Source of the DNA: a bacterium
Lineage (GTDB): Bacteria > Patescibacteriota > Saccharimonadia > Saccharimonadales > Saccharimonadaceae
Length of the DNA stretch: 10,496 bases
NCBI GenBank assembly: GCA_030428585.1
Contig: JAUIDL010000022.1
Location: 1 to 10,496, forward strand
Direction of reading: 5' to 3'
This document shows, piece by piece, positions 6,160-10,496 of this stretch (positions are counted from its first letter, which is position 1; each line of letters starts with the position of its first letter). The notes beneath the pieces are model-generated. The model worked only from the letters and a program-made list of their open reading frames with translations, was not told where the DNA came from and searched no databases. A program made the position numbers and the translations under genes.

Positions 6160-7536
6160 ATGGCGAGCAAGCTTCCTACCGTTGCAATCATTGGCCAAGC
6201 GAACGTCGGCAAGAGTTCGCTTTTTAATCGTTTCGTCAAATCTCGCCAAGCGATTGTCGCAAAAGAGGCGGGGACCACCCGTGATAGCGTGCTCGGAAAA
6301 GTTTCTCACGGCGACCACACCTTTTGGCTGGTCGACACCGCGGGATTGAAAGACCCGAACGACGAGTTCGAAGCCTCAATCCAGGAACAGATCCAAGAAG
6401 CTGCTGATGCGGCCGACGTTATCTTGGTAGTCGTTGACGCAACTCAATATGTCAGTGACGAGGACCGCCTGGTCGCCAAAAAAGCCCTTAAAAGCAAGAA
6501 ACCAGTCATCCTATTGGTCAACAAAACTGATCTGTCGGGAAGCCTTGAAACCGACGAATTCCGCCGCCTCGGCATCAAAGATATTATTCGCACCAGTGCC
6601 GAACACAATGTCGGCGTCGAATCAGCCATTGAAACCATTACTGACCTCATCCCCCCACGTACTGACACACCGACTGGCGACGTCGTTCGCATCTCCTTAA
6701 TCGGTCGCCCAAATGTCGGTAAGAGCCACCTCTTCAACACCCTGGCCGGCAAACAGCAGGCAATTGTTGCTAACATCGCCGGCACCACTCGCGACGTCAA
6801 CCGCGTTTCGCTCCGCTACAAAGGCCAAAGCCTCGAAATCCTCGATACCGCCGGGATGCGCAAACCCGGCAAACAAGAGGTCGGCATCGAGAAATTCAGC
6901 GTTCTACGCACCCTACAAGCCATCGAAGAGAGCGACATCTGCTTCCTATTAATGGACGTCAATGAGCTGAACACCCAGCTGGACCAGCGCCTAGCCGGCA
7001 TTATCGACGAAGCGGGCAAGGGAATGGTGATCGTCGTCAGCAAATGGGACAGTGTCATTGAAAAAGACGCCTACACCCGCGACGCGTTGGCACCGTCAAT
7101 CGTGCGTACGTTTGATTTTGTACCATGGGCACCCCTGATTTTCACCAGTAGTGTGACTGGTCAAAATGTCACGAAACTATTCGACCTGACGCTCGACATT
7201 ATGGCGCGTCGCCAGCAACAGCCAAAAACTCGTCAGCTCAACGATCTACTGCAATCTGCCATTCAGAAGCACCCGCCTGCGGGGCTCAAGAATACCCACC
7301 CACGCCTACGCTACATGGTCCACACCGACGTATCGCCGCCATGGTTTGTGATTTACGGCAGCAACCTAAAATACCTCCACTGGAGCTACAAACGCTATTT
7401 GGAACGGCTGATGCGCGAAACCTTTGACTACGCTGGCACACCAATCAAATTTAGCTTCCGCGACGAAAAACAGATAAAAGCAAACAAAGAAAAGGCCGCT
7501 CGAAGCGCCGAAAAAGCAGAACAAGAAGAGTCATAA
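6160..7536 (+). CDS. der: Ribosome-assembly GTPase Der (EngA), double GTPase domain
   Basis: Der has two tandem G domains and a KH-like domain and acts in assembly of the large ribosomal subunit. Domain 1 shows GQANVGKS (12-19), DTAG (59-62) and NKTD (121-124). Domain 2 shows GRPNVGKS (182-189), DTAGM, and SKWD (294-297) where most Der proteins have NKWD. The C-terminal KH-like domain (about 350-435, with LQSAIQKHPP and YLERLMRETFDYAGTPIKFSFRDE) is intact, followed by a charged Lys/Glu tail. The length of 458 residues is normal. The ATG at 6160 is chosen because the protein then begins MASKLPTVAIIG as in the family; an in-frame ATG at 6115 lies upstream of the -10 box and would not be transcribed from it. 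The gene ends at a bidirectional terminator facing the next, convergent gene. Confidence 0.95.
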   Translation: MASKLPTVAIIGQANVGKSSLFNRFVKSRQAIVAKEAGTTRDSVLGKVSHGDHTFWLVDTAGLKDPNDEFEASIQEQIQEAADAADVILVVVDATQYVSDEDRLVAKKALKSKKPVILLVNKTDLSGSLETDEFRRLGIKDIIRTSAEHNVGVESAIETITDLIPPRTDTPTGDVVRISLIGRPNVGKSHLFNTLAGKQQAIVANIAGTTRDVNRVSLRYKGQSLEILDTAGMRKPGKQEVGIEKFSVLRTLQAIEESDICFLLMDVNELNTQLDQRLAGIIDEAGKGMVIVVSKWDSVIEKDAYTRDALAPSIVRTFDFVPWAPLIFTSSVTGQNVTKLFDLTLDIMARRQQQPKTRQLNDLLQSAIQKHPPAGLKNTHPRLRYMVHTDVSPPWFVIYGSNLKYLHWSYKRYLERLMRETFDYAGTPIKFSFRDEKQIKANKEKAARSAEKAEQEES

Positions 7537-7541
7537 AAAGA

Positions 7542-7575
7542 AGAGCCCCGGTTCCATAGTAGAAACCGGGGCTTT
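7542..7575. terminator. Bidirectional terminator between der and the convergent membrane-protein gene
   Basis: GCCCCGGTT at 7545-7553 pairs perfectly with AACCGGGGC at 7564-7572 over a ten-base loop. Three further outer pairs (one G-T) extend the stem to 7542 and 7575. T-rich sequence follows on both strands: TTTC after 7572 on plus, and TCTTCTTTTT on minus from about 7544. It can stop transcription from either gene. Confidence 0.8.
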
Positions 7576-7592
7576 CACTCTCACGAGCTGAC

Positions 7593-8027
7593 TCAGCGCG
7601 AGGTCTTGGTGACCGCGTTGAGTCCCCACATGCCTGCGATCAGGATCAGCAGGATCAGCGACGCCATTTCGGGCGTCAACAAACCGACGAATGCCGGCGG
7701 TCCATCGGGTACCAGCATCAGTCCGTGGAACAGACCGGCCAACGCCAAGTAGGAGATCAGCCACGGCATCAAGCGCGGGAAAGGCTGATCGGCCTTGTGC
7801 AGCACCCGCCACGTGTTCAGGTGCACGATGACGAATGCGAGGTAGACAGGAACCGCCACGTAGTGCATCAGATGCGTCTGTGCACCGGGATTCAGGTTTC
7901 CCCACCACAGCAGAGCGTAGAGCAGACCCAGCACCACCACTGTCAGGATGACGCCCGTCCGACTGAACTCGATGGGTGCGTCCGACCGATCGGCGCGCGA
8001 AAGTGAAGTTTCGTTGGACTGAGACAT
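7593..8027 (-). CDS. Four-helix integral membrane protein of unknown function, 144 residues
   Basis: The ATG at 8027-8025 is preceded by a strong Shine-Dalgarno (GGAGG, spaced by four bases), which decides the start over the in-frame ATG at 8102. The protein has a short polar N-terminus (MSQSNETSLSRADRSD) and four hydrophobic helices at about 24-44, 53-73, 86-106 and 119-137. Histidines lie in or near the helices (H52, H55, H69, H101). No known family is recognised. Its codons differ from its neighbours: Leu is mostly CTG and Val often GTG, and the gene looks more G+C-rich, which may reflect transfer or high expression. Its promoter (8074-8102) and a dyad over the start site suggest regulated expression as a single gene. 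A heme- or quinone-binding role would be a guess from the histidines only. Confidence 0.75.
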   Translation of the reverse strand: MSQSNETSLSRADRSDAPIEFSRTGVILTVVVLGLLYALLWWGNLNPGAQTHLMHYVAVPVYLAFVIVHLNTWRVLHKADQPFPRLMPWLISYLALAGLFHGLMLVPDGPPAFVGLLTPEMASLILLILIAGMWGLNAVTKTSR

Positions 8028-8047
8028 CAGACCTCCAGAGTTGAAAA

Positions 8048-8073
8048 ATGGATAGATGACACCAACTATCCAT
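8048..8073 (-). promoter_or_regulatory. Operator-like inverted repeat at the start site of the membrane-protein gene
   Basis: ATGGATAG (8048-8055) and CTATCCAT (8066-8073) are perfect 8-base inverted arms with a 10-base spacer. The dyad begins directly after the minus-strand -10 box and covers the expected start (about 8067), the usual place for a repressor operator. Since the first bases of one arm precede the start site, an RNA hairpin is a less complete explanation. Confidence 0.45.
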
Positions 8074-8102
8074 ATTATGGCATAAATATCTGCAATAATC
8101 AA
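8074..8102 (-). promoter_or_regulatory. Promoter of the membrane-protein gene
   Basis: On the minus strand TTGATT (8102-8097), 17 bases, and CATAAT (8079-8074) form a near-consensus promoter. A TG precedes the -10 by one base (TGCCATAAT). The leader is about 40 bases and contains the GGAGG ribosome-binding site. It is interleaved with the divergent pth promoter. Confidence 0.65.
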
Positions 8103-8107
8103 TACGC

Positions 8108-8113
8108 TACAAT
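8108..8113 (+). promoter_or_regulatory. -10 box of pth (leaderless)
   Basis: TACAAT at 8108-8113 lies with its last base seven positions before the A of the pth ATG (8120). There is no room for a Shine-Dalgarno. The -35 position (about 8085-8090) falls inside the divergent promoter. Confidence 0.55.
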
Positions 8114-8119
8114 AGATGT

Positions 8120-8692
8120 ATGAAAGTGATCTTCGCGCAGGGCAATCCTGGGATAAAATACATCCACACTCGGCATAATGTCGGCACGTCCCTTATACAG
8201 GCCTATGCAGCGTCACACGACGCCACCTGGAAAGAGAGCACTAAGTTCAAAGCGACTATCGCAGAGCTCTCACTATACGGCGAAAAGGTAGTCCTCGTTC
8301 AGCCCTCAACCTATTACAACGACACCGGGCTCAGCGCCCGGGCGCTCGTAGATTTCTATAAACTAAAGCCAGAAACTGACTTTTTGGTCATCCACGACGA
8401 ACTGGCATTGCCATTTGGGACAATTCGCGTCCGAGAAAAGGGAAGCGATGCTGGCAATAACGGCATTAAAAGTTTAAATGCTCACATCGGTCATAATTTT
8501 GCCCGCATTCGCGTCGGTATTTGGTCGGATCGTCATCCCGATATCAGCGATGCCGACTATGTCCTCGGCACCTTTAGTAAATCTGAATCAGTCGCGCTCA
8601 AAGATACTATTACCCCGCACATCACTACATTGATCGACGCCTTTATCCAAGGAAATTTGGTCGCAACTAGTCAGAGGCTGGGCGATGACTGA
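8120..8692 (+). CDS. pth: Peptidyl-tRNA hydrolase
   Basis: Pth frees tRNA from peptidyl-tRNAs that drop off the ribosome. The 190-residue protein begins MKVIFAQGNPG and aligns by eye with the family throughout. N9 is in GNPG and catalytic H19 in TRHN. N67 lies in PSTYYNDTG, where most Pth have TFMN, so the usual Met is Tyr. D93 is in HDELALPFG, and N114 in GNNGIKS corresponds to HNGLK in E. coli. The catalytic His, Asp and the substrate-binding Asn residues are all present. The transcript appears leaderless. The stop TGA (8690-8692) overlaps the ATG of the next gene by eight bases, so the two are translationally coupled. Confidence 0.95.
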   Translation: MKVIFAQGNPGIKYIHTRHNVGTSLIQAYAASHDATWKESTKFKATIAELSLYGEKVVLVQPSTYYNDTGLSARALVDFYKLKPETDFLVIHDELALPFGTIRVREKGSDAGNNGIKSLNAHIGHNFARIRVGIWSDRHPDISDADYVLGTFSKSESVALKDTITPHITTLIDAFIQGNLVATSQRLGDD

Positions 8693-9155
8693 CGTTTTAC
8701 CACCAAACTCTCACCCCGAGCTCAATCCCGAGCAAAGAGATCAGTACCGCAAAATTCTGCAACCGCTCGATATGGAACTGGCTGTCGATGCTGCGCGAGG
8801 AATCACCAACAGTGAACGACGACGGCCGCAACTAATCAAGGAAATCACCGACCTCGCCGCTGATTTAGTACTAATCAAAAAACAAACTGAATTTTCAGCA
8901 CAACAAGCGACATTGATCCAACTCGAGGAAGGCGATGAATCGGTCGCCGGCTGGTTTATCAATAGCGGCAGCCACGCCGCACCATCTCTGCAACTGACGG
9001 TGGATGGCCGACTCGTCTATTTCGATGCCGCAGGGACAAAACGACTTGTTGAGGCAGACCTCGAACATATGTCGTACGCAGACTTGCGGTTCATCCATCA
9101 ACTCCTAAAAGAAGATCTAGAGATGGAAGCACTCCGACAATCTCCTGAAGAGTAA
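8685..9155 (+). CDS. Protein of unknown function, 156 residues, coupled to pth
   Basis: The ATG at 8685 overlaps the end of pth by eight bases, and the frame stays open to TAA at 9153-9155. The product is acidic and soluble, with no signal peptide or membrane segment. A mostly helical N-terminal half (about 14-75, rich in Glu, Arg and Ile/Leu) is followed by a more strand-like segment (about 85-125, with GWFINSG and LQLTVDGRLVYFDAAG). It ends in a helical tail, DLRFIHQLLKEDLEMEAL. No known domain is recognised. The overlap implies co-expression with peptidyl-tRNA hydrolase. The bidirectional terminator at 9182-9214 closes the unit. Confidence 0.75.
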   Translation: MTDVLPPNSHPELNPEQRDQYRKILQPLDMELAVDAARGITNSERRRPQLIKEITDLAADLVLIKKQTEFSAQQATLIQLEEGDESVAGWFINSGSHAAPSLQLTVDGRLVYFDAAGTKRLVEADLEHMSYADLRFIHQLLKEDLEMEALRQSPEE

Positions 9156-9175
9156 TAAGTTAAAAAGAATCCAAT

Positions 9176-9220
9176 AAAAAACGCCCATAGTAAGGGTGGG
9201 CATCACTATGGGCGCGTTTT
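9176..9220. terminator. Bidirectional terminator between the pth unit and the minus-strand RNA
   Basis: CGCCCATAGT (9182-9191) pairs perfectly with ACTATGGGCG (9205-9214) over a 13-base loop. On the minus strand the stem is followed by six T (9181-9176), on the plus strand by CGTTTT. The stronger U-tract faces the minus-strand transcript. Confidence 0.85.
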
Positions 9221-9528
9221 ACCCTTTAACCCACCCGAGCGGTAACAGTGAAGCGATGCGAACCATAAGTATATAAAGGCGCACGCCTGGTGACGGTAAT
9301 CGCCACCACTACTGTATAGTCACCATGTTGTTATCGCTACTAAACGGGCTCCTCACCCCGAGGGGAAAGGCGTTAAAGGGATTAGTATACATACAAGGCG
9401 GTCAGTCCCGAAGGAAAGGCTTAGATAGTGGAGGGTAGTTACTAACTAAGCACCGTGTATGCAACCTAACATAAGTTAGAATAGGGGGTATAAGGTGCGG
9501 TTGGTCAACCTCGCAGATCAACCAATCA
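9176..9528 (-). ncRNA. Candidate structured non-coding RNA, about 350 nt, not recognised
   Basis: No protein frame of note fills 9156-9583. The minus strand has a full transcription unit: TTGACA-N17-TAAAAT (9563-9535), expected start near 9528, and an intrinsic terminator ending at 9176. The RNA would fold well. It has a hairpin CTAAC-UUAU-GUUAG (9479-9466) and a GCTTAG...CTAAGC stem (about 9450-9418) whose loop carries CCCTCC. It also has a C(UUCG)G tetraloop near 9410, a CCC/GGG hairpin near 9360 and GGTGAC...GTCACC (about 9324-9289). A 9-bp long-range pairing joins GTTAAAGGG (minus 9230-9222) with CCCTTTAAC (minus 9380-9372). UUCG loops read correctly only on this strand. It lacks the signature blocks of RNase P RNA, tmRNA (no CCA end, no tag frame) and SRP RNA as far as can be seen. 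Identity unknown. Confidence 0.65.
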
Positions 9529-9546
9529 AGTGCCATTTTAGCACTT
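9528..9546. repeat. Inverted repeat around the -10 box of the minus-strand RNA
   Basis: AAGTGC (9528-9533) and GCACTT (9541-9546) are perfect 6-base inverted arms that flank the minus-strand -10 hexamer (9540-9535). This would suit an operator, or may be chance given the short arms. Confidence 0.35.
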
Positions 9547-9563
9547 ACTTGACACATTGTCAA
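9535..9563 (-). promoter_or_regulatory. Promoter of the minus-strand non-coding RNA
   Basis: On the minus strand TTGACA (9563-9558), a 17-base spacer and TAAAAT (9540-9535) with TG one base upstream (TGCTAAAAT) form a near-perfect promoter. Its -35 lies inside the spacer of the dprA promoter. Confidence 0.8.
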
Positions 9564-9576
9564 TACTTTTTATAAC
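9549..9576 (+). promoter_or_regulatory. Promoter of dprA (leaderless)
   Basis: TTGACA (9549-9554), 16 bases, then TATAAC (9571-9576). The dprA ATG at 9584 is eight bases after the last hexamer base, so initiation falls at or just before the start codon. The -35 forms a 15-base palindrome, TTGACA-cat-TGTCAA (9549-9563), with the opposing promoter's -35. Confidence 0.7.
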
Positions 9577-9583
9577 AAAAGCT

Positions 9584-10496
9584 ATGAAAATCAACGAATT
9601 ATCTCCAGATGGACATCCGTACCTAAGGTGTATGGCAAATATTGCCAATGTGCCTAAAATATTGTATGTACGCGGTGCGGTGCCACCAGAGCGGGTCATA
9701 TCGGTGGCCATCGTCGGTACACGGAGGCCCACACTGTATGGTAAGCAAATCGCCTTTGATTTTGCTTATAACCTGGCGAAACGGGGCGTCGTTATCGTCA
9801 GTGGGTTAGCTTTCGGAATCGATACTGCTGCGCACAAAGGCGCACTCGCCGCTAACGGTGTGACAATCGCGGTCATGGCGCATGGACTCGATACTGTGTA
9901 TCCAGTGGCGCACCAGTCGATTGCTCAATCCATTCTGGACGGTAGCGGAGCATTGATCAGCGAATACCCGGCCGGCCACGGCCCAATGAAACATCGCTTT
10001 CTAGAGCGTAATCGACTCGTCAGTGGCATTGCCGATGCGGTCGTGATTATCGAAGCTGAAGAGAAGAGTGGCACCTGGAGCACTGTGCAGTCCGCCCTCG
10101 AGCAAAATAAAGAAGTCTTTGCCGTCCCGGGACCAATTACCAGCGCCCAATCAAGAGGTCCAAATCGCTTGATCCAACAAGGCGCACATCCAGCCACCTC
10201 AGTTGACGATATACTGGCCCGTATCGCACCAAAGCTTCTTAGTAACACAATAGCAACCCAATATACACTGATTGAATCGGCGATTCTTCAGGCGATCGAG
10301 CAGGGGAATCACCATCCAGACGCAATTAGTCAGACCGCTGGGCTATCACTACCGGACTGCCTAGCCCAACTCACCTCGCTCGAGCTCGACGGGACAGGGG
10401 CCGGTGATGGGGAGGTTTCGCGCTCGCATGACGCCAGGGTCCAACGGGCGGCAGGCCCTCGCGATTCAGGGCGTGACACAACCATGAAGTTGCGCC
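9584..10496 (+). CDS. dprA: DNA-processing protein DprA (Smf), partial, possible frameshift near its 3' end
   Basis: DprA binds incoming single-stranded DNA and loads RecA during natural transformation. The Rossmann-like core is complete: VAIVGTRRPT (41-50), SGLAFGID (73-80), YP (106-107), RFLERNRLVSG (138-148), KSG (161-163), EVFAVPG (177-183) and GPNRLIQQGA (192-201). A winged-helix-like segment follows (about 228-270, ending LTSLELDG). The N-terminal SAM-like domain of longer DprAs is absent. After residue 271 this frame becomes Arg/Gly-rich and unlike DprA, and it stays open to the window edge. In the other frame the same bases read VMGRFRARMT and stop at 10485-10487, the kind of ending DprA has. 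A one-base change in the G run at 10397-10400 would join the two. The ATG at 9584 follows a promoter with no Shine-Dalgarno. Confidence 0.9.
   Translation, partial: MKINELSPDGHPYLRCMANIANVPKILYVRGAVPPERVISVAIVGTRRPTLYGKQIAFDFAYNLAKRGVVIVSGLAFGIDTAAHKGALAANGVTIAVMAHGLDTVYPVAHQSIAQSILDGSGALISEYPAGHGPMKHRFLERNRLVSGIADAVVIIEAEEKSGTWSTVQSALEQNKEVFAVPGPITSAQSRGPNRLIQQGAHPATSVDDILARIAPKLLSNTIATQYTLIESAILQAIEQGNHHPDAISQTAGLSLPDCLAQLTSLELDGTGAGDGEVSRSHDARVQRAAGPRDSGRDTTMKLR

Noticed and set aside
7531..8073. Minus-strand open frame of 180 codons overlapping the membrane-protein gene
   Set aside because: Arg/Asp-rich out-of-frame reading of a G+C-rich gene; the other frame has the Shine-Dalgarno and regular membrane helices.
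8028..8102. Extra 25 N-terminal codons for the membrane protein, which would add a hydrophobic segment
   Set aside because: They cover the promoter and dyad; GGAGG directly precedes the ATG at 8027.
9400..9425. Plus-strand GGTCAG...GAAGGAAAGG resembling the SRP RNA core
   Set aside because: The match is partial, the symmetric-loop bases are missing, and promoter and terminator lie on the other strand.
9176..9528. Identification of the minus-strand RNA as RNase P RNA, tmRNA, 6S or SRP RNA
   Set aside because: The conserved P4 blocks of RNase P, a tRNA-like end with CCA and tag frame, the single long hairpin of 6S and the SRP tetraloop domain were looked for on both strands and not found; a covariance search could overturn this.
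1..10496. CRISPR arrays, insertion sequences, tRNA or rRNA genes, phage genes
   Set aside because: No spaced direct repeats, transposase motifs or tRNA/rRNA signatures were seen.

Overview
The window looks like a chromosomal stretch of a small-genome bacterium of the Candidate Phyla Radiation, most likely Candidatus Saccharibacteria (TM7). This is an inference from compact core genes (a 316-residue MetK, a DprA without its N-terminal domain), dense packing, and many genes whose -10 box lies 6-10 bases before the start codon. No phylogenetic search was possible.

Layout. Positions 1-452 (minus) hold the N-terminal 150 residues of an HD-domain phosphohydrolase, running off the left edge. A divergent, fully consensus promoter (483-511) then drives a 54-residue basic protein (554-718) ending in a strong terminator. 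From about 827 an extended -10 promoter, a SAM-I-clan riboswitch and a Shine-Dalgarno-sequestering hairpin precede metK (996-1946). A second promoter (1950-1978) precedes a membrane PAS histidine kinase (about 2027-4060) and a receiver protein (4109-5401); both proteins carry long proline-rich tails. Next come an RsuA/RluB-type pseudouridine synthase (5428-6105) and the ribosome-assembly GTPase der (6160-7536). A bidirectional terminator separates der from a convergent four-helix membrane protein (7593-8027, minus) with its own codon usage, a strong Shine-Dalgarno and an operator-like dyad. Divergent to it are pth (8120-8692) and an overlapping 156-residue protein of unknown function (8685-9155). 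Positions 9156-9583 contain no protein gene. They hold a probable structured non-coding RNA on the minus strand (about 9176-9528) with promoter and terminator. Its promoter interlocks face to face with that of dprA (9584 to the right edge, partial, probably frameshifted near its end).

How the parts relate. SAM made by MetK should feed back through the riboswitch. The kinase and receiver form one operon-like pair whose output is unknown. The pseudouridine synthase, Der and Pth serve ribosome maturation and translation, and DprA serves uptake and recombination of single-stranded DNA. The points most worth following are the minus-strand RNA opposite dprA, the run of apparently leaderless genes, the tail-bearing two-component pair, and the two small unknown genes that alone have classical leaders.
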